64,000 nucleotides of DNA from assembly GCF_016741815.1 (NCBI RefSeq), contig NZ_JAERRJ010000003.1, positions 62,001 to 126,000 on the forward strand. Direction: 5' to 3'. Positions 7,783 through 16,368 of this stretch are shown piece by piece (positions within the stretch are counted from its first letter, which is position 1; every line of letters starts with the position of its first letter). The notes under the pieces were generated by a model. The model made no database searches. It worked only from the letters and a program-made list of their open reading frames with translations, and was not told the origin of the DNA. Origin of the DNA: Nocardia acididurans (GTDB taxonomy: Bacteria > Actinomycetota > Actinomycetes > Mycobacteriales > Mycobacteriaceae). Made by a program: the position numbers and the translations under genes.

Positions 7783-8661
7783 TCAGGCAGCGGCGGCCGC
7801 CGACCTGCGGCGGGCCGCGCCGATACGCTTGCCGATCACGCCCTGACGTGGGGCGAAGAGGTAGACGAGGGTGAAGACGACACCCTGCGCGACCACCACC
7901 ATGGCGCCCGGAGCGGTGTCGACGTGGTAGCTCAGATACAGTCCGGCCACCGAGCAGACCGCCGAGATGACCGGTGCGATGAGCAGCATGCGGCCGAATC
8001 GATCGGTGAGCAGATACGCCGTCGAGCCCGGGATGATCAGCATGGCCACCACCAGGATCACGCCGACGGCCTGCAGGGAGAGGACCGCGGTCAAGGCCAG
8101 CAGTGCCAGCAGCCCGGCCCCCAGCAGGCGCGGTCGCAGTCCCAGGGCGTGCGCGTGGGTGGGGTCGAACGCGTACAGGGTGAAGTCGCGGCGCTTGAGT
8201 ACGAGCGCGGCCAGCACGATGGCGGCCAGGATGGCGACCTGGATCAGTTCGGCGCGGCTCACACCCAGCAGATTGCCGAAAATGATGTGGTTCAGGTCGG
8301 TTTGGCTCGGCGTCACCGAGACCAGCACCAGGCCGAAGGCGAACAGCGTGGTGAAGACGATGCCGATGGCCGCATCCTCCTTGACCCGGCTGGTGCTGCG
8401 GACCACGCCGATGAGGGCGACCGCGAGGAAACCGAAGATCACCGCGCCGACCGCGAAGGGCGCGCCGACGATATAGGCGAGGACCACGCCCGGCAGCACC
8501 GCGTGCGAGACCGCGTCACCCATGAGCGACCAGCCGATGAGCACCAGCCAGCAGGACAGCACCGCGCACACCACGGCCGTGATCAGGCAGGTGATCAGCG
8601 CCCGGGTCATGAAGTCGTAGCTGAGCGGTTCGATGAGGAATTCGTTGAGGCTCATGGTCAT
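7783..8661 (-). CDS. Metal ABC transporter permease (MntB/ZnuB family)
   Basis: 292 residues with about eight membrane segments (for example ALITCLITAVVCAVLSCWLV, LLALTAVLSLQAVGVILVVA, VISAVCSVAGLYLSYHV). The GDAVSHAVLPGVVLAY signature is typical of ABC-3 metal permeases. It forms the channel of a high-affinity Mn/Fe/Zn importer. The start ATG overlaps the stop of the ATPase gene by four bases (ATGA), so translation is coupled. Last gene of the three-gene operon 10348 to 7783. Confidence 0.94.
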   Translation of the reverse strand: MTMSLNEFLIEPLSYDFMTRALITCLITAVVCAVLSCWLVLIGWSLMGDAVSHAVLPGVVLAYIVGAPFAVGAVIFGFLAVALIGVVRSTSRVKEDAAIGIVFTTLFAFGLVLVSVTPSQTDLNHIIFGNLLGVSRAELIQVAILAAIVLAALVLKRRDFTLYAFDPTHAHALGLRPRLLGAGLLALLALTAVLSLQAVGVILVVAMLIIPGSTAYLLTDRFGRMLLIAPVISAVCSVAGLYLSYHVDTAPGAMVVVAQGVVFTLVYLFAPRQGVIGKRIGAARRRSAAAAA

Positions 8662-9410
8662 CCGGCCTTACGCAGGTCGTCGCGGGCGCTCTCGAGCACA
8701 TCCATGCCGAAGGCGCGGGCGAGGTTTTCCGGCCGCAGCACCTCGTCCGGCGCACCGTGGGCGAGGACGTGGCGCATGAGCAGGATCGCCTCGTCGGCCA
8801 GGCCGGGCAGGGCGTGCAGGTCGTGCGTCGAAATCAGCACGGCGGCACCGGAATCGGCCAGTTCGCGCAGGACCGCGGTGATGGTGGCCTCCGAGCGTTT
8901 GTCGACGCCCGCGAACGGTTCGTCGAGCAGCAGGACCGTCGCGCCCTGCGCGAGTCCGCGGGCCACGAAGGCGCGCTTGCGCTGCCCGCCCGAGAGCTGC
9001 CCTATCTGCCGGTCCGCCAGATCCGTCAATTCGACGCGAGCCAGCGCCTCGGCGACGGCTTCCCGATCGGCGCGGCGCGGGCGGCGGGTGAATCCCATCT
9101 TCCCGTAGCGGCCGGTCATGACGATGTCGTGGACCGAGAGCGGGAAACTCCAGTCCACGTCCTCGCTCTGCGGAACATAGCCGAGCACACCGGATCTGCG
9201 GGCCGCGGCCGACGTGCCGCCGTCGATGCGCACGGTGCCGTGATCGGGCGCGACCAGGCCCATGATGGTCTTGAACAGCGTGGATTTGCCTGAGCCGTTC
9301 ATGCCGACCAGCCCGCAGATCCGGCCGTGGCCGAGGGTGAGCGAGACGCCCTCCAGGGCGGACACCTCACCGTAATGAACTGTGACGCTGTCGATTTCGA
9401 TCGCGTTCAT
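8658..9410 (-). CDS. Metal ABC transporter ATP-binding protein
   Basis: 250 residues. Walker A GMNGSGKST (36-44), ABC signature LSGGQRKRAFVARGLA, Walker B TVLLLDEPFAGVD and the switch His region STHDLHALPG are all intact. It powers uptake of a divalent metal through the adjacent permease. It overlaps the solute-binding lipoprotein gene by four bases at its start and the permease by four at its end, a tightly coupled operon. Confidence 0.95.
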   Translation of the reverse strand: MNAIEIDSVTVHYGEVSALEGVSLTLGHGRICGLVGMNGSGKSTLFKTIMGLVAPDHGTVRIDGGTSAAARRSGVLGYVPQSEDVDWSFPLSVHDIVMTGRYGKMGFTRRPRRADREAVAEALARVELTDLADRQIGQLSGGQRKRAFVARGLAQGATVLLLDEPFAGVDKRSEATITAVLRELADSGAAVLISTHDLHALPGLADEAILLMRHVLAHGAPDEVLRPENLARAFGMDVLESARDDLRKAG

Positions 9411-10348
9411 GACGTCCGTCCCGTCAGACCCGCGCTGATGGTCGCGGCATCGTGCTTGATGAGATCCAGATACGTAGGGACAGGGCCGTTTTCATCGGAC
9501 AGCGAGTCCACGTACAGGGTGCCGCCGAACTTGGCCCCGGTGGCTTCGACCACCCGTTGCATGGGCGCGTCCGACACCGTCGACTCACAGAACACAGCGG
9601 GAACCTTGTTGGTGCGCACGAATTCGATGGCGGAGGTGATCTGCTGCGGGGTCGCCTGCTGCTCCGCGTTCACGGCCCAGATGTACTTCTCGGTGAGCCC
9701 GGCATCGCGCGCCAGGTACGAGAACGCGCCCTCGCAGGTGACCAGCGCCCGCTCATTGCTCGGCAGCGCCGACAGCGTCGTGGTCAGCTCGCTGTGCACC
9801 TGCTGCAGTTTGCCCTTGTAGGCGTCGCCGTTGGCGCGAAAGTCGCCGGCGTGCGCGGGATCCAGTTCGCCGAAGGCCCGCACCATATTGTCCACGTAGA
9901 TCTGCACGTTGAGCGGTGACATCCACGCGTGCGGGTTCGGCTTGCCCTGGTAGGCGTCCTCGCCGATGGCGATCGGGGTGACGCCGTCGGTGACGACCAC
10001 GTGCTTCACATCCAGATCGGCGACGAATTGTGCGAACCAGGCTTCCAGGTTGAGTCCGTTGTCGATGATCAGATCCACCTTGGACGCGGTCCGGATGTCG
10101 CCGGGGGTCGGCTCGTAGCCGTGGATCTCGGCCCCGGGCTTGGTGATCGACTCGACGGTGAGATGCTCCCCCGCCACATTGCGCGCGATATCGGCGAGCA
10201 CGGTGAAGGTGGTCAGCACCACCGGTTTGTCATCGCCGGAGTCGCTACTCCCGCAGCCGGTGAGCGCGATTGCCGTCGCGGAGACGGCGAGCATCGCGAT
10301 GAGCGCACGCCGAGGAGCACTCCGAAATCGGTGGGGCCAAACCTTCAT
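9407..10348 (-). CDS. Metal ABC transporter substrate-binding lipoprotein (Mn/Fe type)
   Basis: 313 residues. A lipoprotein signal ends in LTGC with Cys32. The PsaA/MntC-type ligand set is in place: His76 (EIHGYEP), His140 (NPHAWMSP), Glu206 (TCEGAFSYL) and Asp281 (YVDSLSDENG). The His-His-Glu-Asp set points to manganese or iron rather than zinc, and there is no His-rich loop typical of ZnuA. The ATG at 10348 is chosen because it starts the signal peptide and follows CAGGTG; an in-frame start 75 bases upstream would run through the putative operator. First gene of the importer operon. Confidence 0.92.
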   Translation of the reverse strand: MKVWPHRFRSAPRRALIAMLAVSATAIALTGCGSSDSGDDKPVVLTTFTVLADIARNVAGEHLTVESITKPGAEIHGYEPTPGDIRTASKVDLIIDNGLNLEAWFAQFVADLDVKHVVVTDGVTPIAIGEDAYQGKPNPHAWMSPLNVQIYVDNMVRAFGELDPAHAGDFRANGDAYKGKLQQVHSELTTTLSALPSNERALVTCEGAFSYLARDAGLTEKYIWAVNAEQQATPQQITSAIEFVRTNKVPAVFCESTVSDAPMQRVVEATGAKFGGTLYVDSLSDENGPVPTYLDLIKHDAATISAGLTGRTS

Positions 10349-10358
10349 CACCTGAATG

Positions 10359-10377
10359 TAAAGTTCGGCGACCCTAA
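10359..10377 (-). promoter_or_regulatory. Candidate DtxR/IdeR/MntR-type operator of the metal importer
   Basis: On the minus strand this 19-mer reads TTAGGGTCGCCGAACTTTA, matching 15 of 19 positions of the degenerate DtxR-family consensus TWAGGTTAGSCTAACCTWA. It lies 11-29 bases upstream of the lipoprotein start. A wider dyad AAAGTT (10360-10365) / AACTTT (10376-10381) overlaps it. Metal-dependent repression of the importer is the expected outcome. Whether IdeR (Fe) or MntR (Mn) would bind cannot be told. Confidence 0.5.
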
Positions 10378-10468
10378 CTTTCAACCCCCGGGTGCGCGAA
10401 AACACCCCTTGACGGGCGGGCACATGAGGCGTAAAGCCGGTCGCGGAAATCCGAGTCTGGCGGAATTC

Positions 10469-10485
10469 AAATACCGCTAGTATTT
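10469..10485. promoter_or_regulatory. Candidate operator of the double TetR gene (AAATAC-N5-GTATTT)
   Basis: A perfect 6-bp inverted repeat with a 5-base centre lies eight bases before the ATG at 10493. It overlaps a -10-like TAGTAT at 10478-10483. An operator placed over the promoter of a TetR gene is the usual arrangement for autorepression. Confidence 0.5.
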
Positions 10486-10492
10486 TGATCGC

Positions 10493-11779
10493 ATGGCACG
10501 CATGTCACGACCGGAGAGCCAGGCGCGCACCCGGACCGATCTGGTGCGCACCGCCCGTGACCTGTTCATCGCGGACGGGATGGCGAACACCTCCCTGGCC
10601 AGGCTCGCGGAGGCGGCCGGGTACTCCAAAGGCGCGGTGTACTCGAATTTCCGCAGTAAGAACGAGCTCTGCCTGGAAGTCGTGGAACTGATCCACGTCG
10701 AGGCCGTGGCCTCGATCAAGGCCATGCGCGGCCCGGCCCGGACCACCGCGGAGCGGCTCGCCGCATTCGGCGCATGGGCCCGCGCGGGTATCGCCGACCA
10801 CGGCCGCAACCGGCTCGAATTCGAGTTGACGCTCGCCGCGCGGAACGACCCGCGGCTGCGCGACCAGCTCGCCGCCAATCTGGCCGCCGTTCAGGACGCC
10901 CTGGCCGGGCTGTTCGCCGACCTCGGCGGATCCCGGGACGCCGAACCGTACCGGGACGCCGCGCGAACCGTCTTCGGCCTGGGTGTCGGTTTGGCGGTGG
11001 AACGCCTGGTCGACGAGACGGTCACGGCCGATCGGATCATGGCGCTGCTGCCCGCGCTGCTCAACGGCGGCGACCCAGAGTTGAAAGACGTTCAAACCGG
11101 TCCGTCCGGCAGTATTGAAAAGCATTCAAACCCGCGTACCGCCTCCAGCCGCAGTGCGGAGACCCGGGCCGCGCTGCTCGACGCGGCCGTCACGGTCTTC
11201 CGCACCAAACGCTTCGACGAGGTGTCCACCACCGAGATCGCGCAGCGCGCCGGGGTGGCCATCGGGTTGATCACCTATCACTTCGGCGGCAAGCGCGGTC
11301 TCTATCTGGCCGCGGCCGAGGCCGTCCACAGTGATTTCTGGAATCGCCTGCAGGCGCTGCGCGGGCCCGCGGTGTCCAGGCTCATTCGAGGTCTCGATAT
11401 GTATCTCGATACCGCGGAGGAATTCGAGGGCTCTCCCCTGGCGCTGTCGACCCGCACGCCGGACGCCGAACTGCGGGCCATCCAGCAGCGGCAGACCGAC
11501 CGGCTGATCGACGGCCTGCTGATCGAGATGAGCGGCGGCCCCGGAACTCCCCTGGCGCGCACCGCCATCGCGGGCTGGATCGGCTTCGTCGAAGGCACGG
11601 TCGCCGAATGGTTGCGCACCCGTGCACTCAGCCGGGTACAGATCCGGGAACTGCTGGTGGCCGGCCTGTTCGCCAACGGCCAGGCGGTGCTGACGCTGGC
11701 CCCCGACACCCCCCTGTCCTCGCGCGCCATCAGCGCGCTCCTGGACCGTTCCCAATTACCCACCGAGACAACGGAGTAA
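10493..11779 (+). CDS. Tandem (double-length) TetR-family regulator
   Basis: 428 residues holding two complete TetR modules. Module 1 has its HTH at about 33-56 (SLARLAEAAGYSKGAVYSNF) with a C-terminal domain to about 195. A linker at 195-222 is followed by module 2, with its HTH at about 244-266 (TTEIAQRAGVAIGLITYHF) and its own ligand-binding domain (GWIGFVEGTVAEWL). The reading frame is continuous with no internal stop. A normal TetR is about 200 residues, so this is a true fusion or duplication. The modules differ from each other. The SDR gene begins three bases after the stop, so it heads the 10493-14579 operon. It could bind DNA as a covalent pseudo-dimer. Confidence 0.9.
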   Translation: MARMSRPESQARTRTDLVRTARDLFIADGMANTSLARLAEAAGYSKGAVYSNFRSKNELCLEVVELIHVEAVASIKAMRGPARTTAERLAAFGAWARAGIADHGRNRLEFELTLAARNDPRLRDQLAANLAAVQDALAGLFADLGGSRDAEPYRDAARTVFGLGVGLAVERLVDETVTADRIMALLPALLNGGDPELKDVQTGPSGSIEKHSNPRTASSRSAETRAALLDAAVTVFRTKRFDEVSTTEIAQRAGVAIGLITYHFGGKRGLYLAAAEAVHSDFWNRLQALRGPAVSRLIRGLDMYLDTAEEFEGSPLALSTRTPDAELRAIQQRQTDRLIDGLLIEMSGGPGTPLARTAIAGWIGFVEGTVAEWLRTRALSRVQIRELLVAGLFANGQAVLTLAPDTPLSSRAISALLDRSQLPTETTE

Positions 11780-11782
11780 CGC

Positions 11783-12724
11783 GTGAGTACATCCCTCGAT
11801 ACCGGACCCAGCAACCGGCTCGCGGCCGGGCCGATCGGCCGCGGCGTCATCTGGCTGGTCGGGCCGCGGCCGTACAGGAATCGAGCCCGGCTGCGCCGTG
11901 AGGTCGACGGCAAGATCGCCGTGGTGACCGGCGCCAGCTTCGGCGTCGGCGAGGCCACCGCCCGCATCCTCGCCGACGCCGGGGCCACGGTGGTGCTGGG
12001 TGCGCGGTCGACGGACCACCTGGAGCGCATCGTCGCCGAGATCAAGGAGGCGGGCGGCAGCGCGGTCGCGATTCCCCTGGACCTCGCCTCCGAGGATTCG
12101 GTGCAAGCCTTTGCCGACCAGATACTCACGCAATTCGGCCAGGTCGACTACCTGGTGCACAATGCGGGCAAGTCGCTGCGCCGCTCGATCCACCTGTCCT
12201 ACGACCGGCCCAAGGATCTGAACGCGACCACCGCGGCCAACTACCTCGGCCCCATGCGACTGACCCTGGCGCTGCTGCCGAGTATGCGGGACCGCGGATC
12301 CGGGCACATCGTGAACGTCGCCACCGCCGGGCTCATGTTCCCGGTCGCGCCCAAGTGGGGTTTCTATCTGTCGTCCAAGGCCGCGTTCGACATCTGGATC
12401 CGCTCGGTCGCCATGGAGGCCCGGCCGGATGGCATCACTCTGACCAGCTTCTACGCCGGAGCCATGTTCACCCGGATGAGCGCACCCAGCGGCTGGGTTT
12501 CGGCCATGCCGGGCCACTCCGCGCGCGACGCCGGATACATCGTCGCTCGGGCCATCGTGCACAAGCCGCGCACCCTGGCCCCGGTCGTCGTGTGGCCGCT
12601 GTCGGTGCTGGTGCCACTGCTGCGGACACCGCTCGAGATCGGCGCCACCTTCCTCTACCGCTTCCTCGGCGACACCAAGGCATCGCTGGCTGGTGCGGCG
12701 AAGGAGGCGGGCCATGTCGCCTAG
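11783..12724 (+). CDS. Short-chain dehydrogenase/reductase (SDR)
   Basis: 313 residues. The NAD(P) motif TGASFGVGE is at 49-57, NAG at 127-129, and the catalytic pair Tyr195/Lys199 lies in YLSSKAAF. The N-terminal 40 residues precede the Rossmann core and the C-terminus (PLSVLVPLLRTPLEIGATFLY) is hydrophobic and could associate with membrane. It resembles the SDR domain of multidomain fatty-acyl reductase-like proteins. The GTG start at 11783 follows ACGGAG. It sits between the double TetR gene and the acyl-CoA synthetase gene, which it overlaps by 11 bases. Likely acts on a fatty or polyketide-like acyl substrate (inference from the partner). Confidence 0.88.
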   Translation: MSTSLDTGPSNRLAAGPIGRGVIWLVGPRPYRNRARLRREVDGKIAVVTGASFGVGEATARILADAGATVVLGARSTDHLERIVAEIKEAGGSAVAIPLDLASEDSVQAFADQILTQFGQVDYLVHNAGKSLRRSIHLSYDRPKDLNATTAANYLGPMRLTLALLPSMRDRGSGHIVNVATAGLMFPVAPKWGFYLSSKAAFDIWIRSVAMEARPDGITLTSFYAGAMFTRMSAPSGWVSAMPGHSARDAGYIVARAIVHKPRTLAPVVVWPLSVLVPLLRTPLEIGATFLYRFLGDTKASLAGAAKEAGHVA

Positions 12725-14579
12725 CACCGGTGGATTCCTGTTCGCTCCCACACCGCTGCCGCTCGATGCCGACGGAGTTCCGGGCGATGCGCACGGTACT
12801 GCGCTCGGCTCCAACGGATTCCGATGGCGCGACGCGGCGCTCCCGCTGGTCGGCTCGGGCGCGCTGCATCCGGTCGGACCCACCGCCGCATGGCGAATAG
12901 TGCGCTCGCTGACCAGATTCGGCCCCTCGATCGCCTCCGTCGTGGCATTGTCGGCGGCCCGCTATCCGCATCGCGCCGCCATGATCGACGACCGCGGCAC
13001 AATCACCTACGGTGAGCTGCAGCGCCGCAGCGAGACCATTGCCGCCGCCCTGCACGCCGCCGCCCCGGCGGCCGCGACCCTGGCGGTGCTGTGCCGCAAT
13101 CATCGCGGGTTCCTGGAAGCAGCCGTCGTCGGCGCACAGCTCGGATGCGAACTGGTATTCCTGAACACCGATCTGCCCGCGGCACAACTGGCGCAGATTC
13201 TGGAGCGGCACCAGCCCGAGATCCTGGTGCACGACGAGGAATACGACGAAACGATCGCTGCCGCAGGCTATGCCGGCCTCCGTGTCCGGGCCTGGCAGGA
13301 CCCGGCAGCCCGACTGCCGGACATAAGGGCACGGACCGTTCCGGAGACCGCGGCCGGCGACTCGGGCGCGCGGAGGGATGGCACGCCCGATTCGGAGCCC
13401 GCGGTCGGCGACACGGGAACGCGGGAGGTTGGCACGCCGGATCCGAGCACACTCGCGTCGCTCGATTCCCTTGCGCGCCAGTGGCATCCAGCACCTCCAC
13501 CAGTACGGAAGGCGGTGCGGATCACGCTCCTGACCTCCGGGACCAGCGGCCTCGCGAAAGGGGTGTCACGGCCGATTCCGGCGCGTGCCGTGGTGGAGAT
13601 GGCCGCGACCGCCATGACCGCGACGCGCTTCACGAGCCGCGATGTCATGGTGTTGTCGCCGCCGTTCTTCCACGGCTTCGGCCTGGCCACGCTGATCGGC
13701 GCGGTGGCGCTGGGCGCGACCGTCGTCACCCGGCGGCGGTTCGACCCGGAGACCGCGCTCGCCGACATCGCACGCCATCGGGCGACGGTCTTCATCGGAG
13801 TTCCCGTGATGATCCAGCGGCTGGTGGCGGTGCCCGCGCACCGGATGCGTGAATTCCGCACCAGCTCACTGCGATTGGCGGTCACCGGGGCCGCACCGAT
13901 CGCACCGGCCACGATCAGCCGGTTCATCGACGTGTTCGGCCCCATCCTGGTGAACGGGTACGGCTCGACCGAGGCTGGCATCGTATCCCTGGCCACCGCT
14001 TCGGATCTGGCGCAGGCTCCGAAGACCGCCGGGCGACCCGCCCTCGGTGTCTCGGTGCGCGTGCTGCGGGCCGACCGGACTCCTGCCGCCGTGGGCGAAA
14101 CCGGAACCATCTTCGTGCGCGGTGGGATCGGCTACCACGGCTATGTGGCGGACCGGAATTCACCGGCCCACACCAAAGAGGTGGTCGACGGTCATGTGAA
14201 CACCGGGGACATGGGTTACCTCGACGCCGTGGGCAGGCTGTACATCGACGGCCGCGATGACGACATGATCGTCTCGGGTGGCGAGAACATCTACCCCAAG
14301 GAGGTGGAGGATGTGCTCGCCGACCATCCCGCGGTCGCGGATGTGGTCGTCATCGGAGTCCCGGACGAGGAATACGGTCAGGTGCTGCGGGCGTACCTGG
14401 TGCCCGCACCCGGTACGCCCATCCCCGCCGCGGCCGACCTCGTGGAGCACATCCGGCAGCGACTCGAGCGCTACAAGGTGCCCAAGGAATTCGTTGTGCT
14501 GGATCAGATTCCGCGCAATCCCAGCGGCAAGATCCTGCGCCGTGAGCTGGAGTCCCGGACCCGCCACGTCGCGGGCTAG
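12714..14579 (+). CDS. Acyl-CoA synthetase (AMP-binding, ANL superfamily)
   Basis: 621 residues. The ATP loop is LLTSGTSGLAKGVSRP, followed by NGYGSTEAGIVSLA, the hinge SGGENIYPKEVEDVLADHP and the catalytic lysine in NPSGKILRREL. It activates a carboxylic acid to its CoA thioester via an adenylate. The ATG at 12714 follows AAGGAGG at the right spacing and overlaps the SDR gene. About residues 211-244 form an inserted Gly/Thr/Asp-rich segment encoded by two 51-bp tandem units (13344-13445), lying before the ATP loop. The partner SDR suggests reduction or oxidation of the same acyl chain. Confidence 0.9.
   Translation: MSPSTGGFLFAPTPLPLDADGVPGDAHGTALGSNGFRWRDAALPLVGSGALHPVGPTAAWRIVRSLTRFGPSIASVVALSAARYPHRAAMIDDRGTITYGELQRRSETIAAALHAAAPAAATLAVLCRNHRGFLEAAVVGAQLGCELVFLNTDLPAAQLAQILERHQPEILVHDEEYDETIAAAGYAGLRVRAWQDPAARLPDIRARTVPETAAGDSGARRDGTPDSEPAVGDTGTREVGTPDPSTLASLDSLARQWHPAPPPVRKAVRITLLTSGTSGLAKGVSRPIPARAVVEMAATAMTATRFTSRDVMVLSPPFFHGFGLATLIGAVALGATVVTRRRFDPETALADIARHRATVFIGVPVMIQRLVAVPAHRMREFRTSSLRLAVTGAAPIAPATISRFIDVFGPILVNGYGSTEAGIVSLATASDLAQAPKTAGRPALGVSVRVLRADRTPAAVGETGTIFVRGGIGYHGYVADRNSPAHTKEVVDGHVNTGDMGYLDAVGRLYIDGRDDDMIVSGGENIYPKEVEDVLADHPAVADVVVIGVPDEEYGQVLRAYLVPAPGTPIPAAADLVEHIRQRLERYKVPKEFVVLDQIPRNPSGKILRRELESRTRHVAG
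13344..13445 (+). repeat. Two tandem 51-bp in-frame repeat units inside the acyl-CoA synthetase
   Basis: Unit 1 (13344-13394) encodes ETAAGDSGARRDGTPDS and unit 2 (13395-13445) EPAVGDTGTREVGTPDP. The phase is exactly 17 codons, so the frame is kept. The segment is an insertion before the ATP loop and looks like a flexible linker. Confidence 0.8.
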
Positions 14580-14645
14580 GGCCGCTGCCGGAAACGTTGC
14601 GGCGGAACCCGCTCGTCCGGAACCGGCCGCGCGGGAGCGGAAAGG

Positions 14646-14683
14646 CACCCCCGGTCCGAATGTTCCACGGCCCGGGGGTGTTT
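14646..14683. terminator. Bidirectional terminator between convergent acyl-CoA ligase genes
   Basis: CACCCCCGG (14646-14654) pairs with CCGGGGGTG (14672-14680). TTT follows on the plus strand and AAA precedes on the left, so the hairpin can serve both the 12714-14579 and the 14696-16333 genes. Confidence 0.65.
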
Positions 14684-14695
14684 CGCTGTCCGGCG

Positions 14696-16333
14696 TCAGT
14701 CGAGTTTGGTGACGGTCAGCGCGCCCTCGGCGTGCTGACCGCGCAGGCGCTTCTTGTCGTACTTGCCGACCGAGGTCTTGGGCACCTCGTCGATGAAGGT
14801 CCAGTACTCCGGGAGCTGCCATTTGGCGAACTTGCCCGCCAGGAACTCGCGCAGCTCTTCGGGTTTCGCTTCCGCGCCGTCGGCGAGGACCACGGCGACC
14901 AGCGGGCGCTCGTCCCACTTCTCGTCCGGGATACCGATGACGGCGGCCTCGGCGACGGCCGGGTGGCCGACGACGGCGTTCTCGAGATCCACCGAGGAGA
15001 TCCATTCGCCGCCGGACTTGATGACGTCCTTGGAGCGGTCCACCAGGGTCAGGTAGCCGTTGGCGCTGATCTTGCCGACGTCACCGGTGCGCAGCCAGCC
15101 GTCGTGGAACTTGTCGGGGTCGATCACGCCGCCTTCGGGCGAGTAGTAGGACGCGGTGATCCACGGGCCCTTCACCTCGACTTCGCCCAGTGCCACACCG
15201 TCATTGGGGAGGACGCTGCCGTCGTCGCCGACCAGGCGGGCCTGCACGCCGGCGGGGAAGCGGCCCTGGGTGTAGCGGTAGGCCCAGCGCTCCTCGCCCT
15301 CGGAACCCTTGGGCGGGTGCGAGACCGAGCCCAGCGGGGAGGTCTCGGTCATGCCCCAGGCGTGCAGGAGGCGGACGCCGTACTTCTCCTCGAAGGCGTG
15401 CATCATCGACGGCGGCAGGGCGGCACCGCCGACCACGACGGAACGCAGGTGCGAGATGTCCTGCGGCACAGCCTGCAAACCGGCCAGCACGCCACCCCAG
15501 ATGGTGGGCACGGCGGCGGCGAAGGTGGGCTGCACGGCGGCCATCATCTCCAGCAGCGGCTGCGGCTGGAGGAAACGGTCGGGCATGAGGATGTTCGCGC
15601 CGGACATCATGGCGGCGTACGGCAGGCCCCACGCATTGGCGTGGAACAGCGGCACGATGGCCAGCACGATGTCGTCGGAGCTGAAACCCATGCCGTTGGG
15701 GGCGCAGACCTGGGCGGCGTGCAGCCAGTTGGAGCGGTGCGAGTAGACGACGCCCTTGGGGTGGCCGGTGGTGCCGGAGGTGTAGCACATACCCGCCGCG
15801 GACCGCTCGTCGATCACCGGGAAGTCGAAGGTATCGGGCTGCGCGGCAAGCAGTTCGGTGTAGGAGTGCACGGTGACGCCCTCGGGCGCGGACAGGGCGG
15901 AAGCATCCCCGTTCGCCACGATCACATGGCGCACCGTCTTCAGATTCGGCAGGTACTGCGCGAACATGGGCAGCAGCGTGCCGTCCACGATCACGACCTG
16001 GTCCTCGGCGTGGTTGGCCACGTATACCAGCTGCTCGGGGAACAGGCGAATGTTCAACGCGTGCAGCACAGCGCCCATGGCGGGCACCGCCACATACGCC
16101 ACCATGTGCTCGTTGTTGTTCCACATGAAGGTGCCCACACGATCGCCTTCGCCGATGCCGAAGCCGCGCAGCGCATTCGCCAGGTGTGCCGCGTCCGCGC
16201 CGATCTCCCGGTAGGTCTGGGTGCGCAGCCCCTCCCCGGTCCAGGTGGATACGGTGCTCTCGCCCTGGACGGTGGACGCGTAGCGCAGCAGCGTCGCCAG
16301 CGACAGCTGCTCGTCCTGCATGGTGCTCAACAT
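14696..16333 (-). CDS. Long-chain fatty-acid-CoA ligase (FadD family)
   Basis: 545 residues. The ATP loop is [16 protein letters not shown], then [33 protein letters not shown] and the catalytic lysine region [13 protein letters not shown]. Catalyses acyl adenylation and thioesterification; closest in look to medium/long-chain acyl-CoA ligases of the YP_/AlkK type. The start ATG at 16333 follows AGAGGAAAGG. It is the last gene of a three-gene operon with an aldehyde dehydrogenase and an alcohol dehydrogenase, which suggests it activates the acid made by those two enzymes. Confidence 0.92.
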   Translation of the reverse strand: MLSTMQDEQLSLATLLRYASTVQGESTVSTWTGEGLRTQTYREIGADAAHLANALRGFGIGEGDRVGTFMWNNNEHMVAYVAVPAMGAVLHALNIRLFPEQLVYVANHAEDQVVIVDGTLLPMFAQYLPNLKTVRHVIVANGDASALSAPEGVTVHSYTELLAAQPDTFDFPVIDERSAAGMCYTSGTTGHPKGVVYSHRSNWLHAAQVCAPNGMGFSSDDIVLAIVPLFHANAWGLPYAAMMSGANILMPDRFLQPQPLLEMMAAVQPTFAAAVPTIWGGVLAGLQAVPQDISHLRSVVVGGAALPPSMMHAFEEKYGVRLLHAWGMTETSPLGSVSHPPKGSEGEERWAYRYTQGRFPAGVQARLVGDDGSVLPNDGVALGEVEVKGPWITASYYSPEGGVIDPDKFHDGWLRTGDVGKISANGYLTLVDRSKDVIKSGGEWISSVDLENAVVGHPAVAEAAVIGIPDEKWDERPLVAVVLADGAEAKPEELREFLAGKFAKWQLPEYWTFIDEVPKTSVGKYDKKRLRGQHAEGALTVTKLD

Positions 16334-16368
16334 CGGAATGCCTTTCCTCTCAACATATTCCGGAAGTT

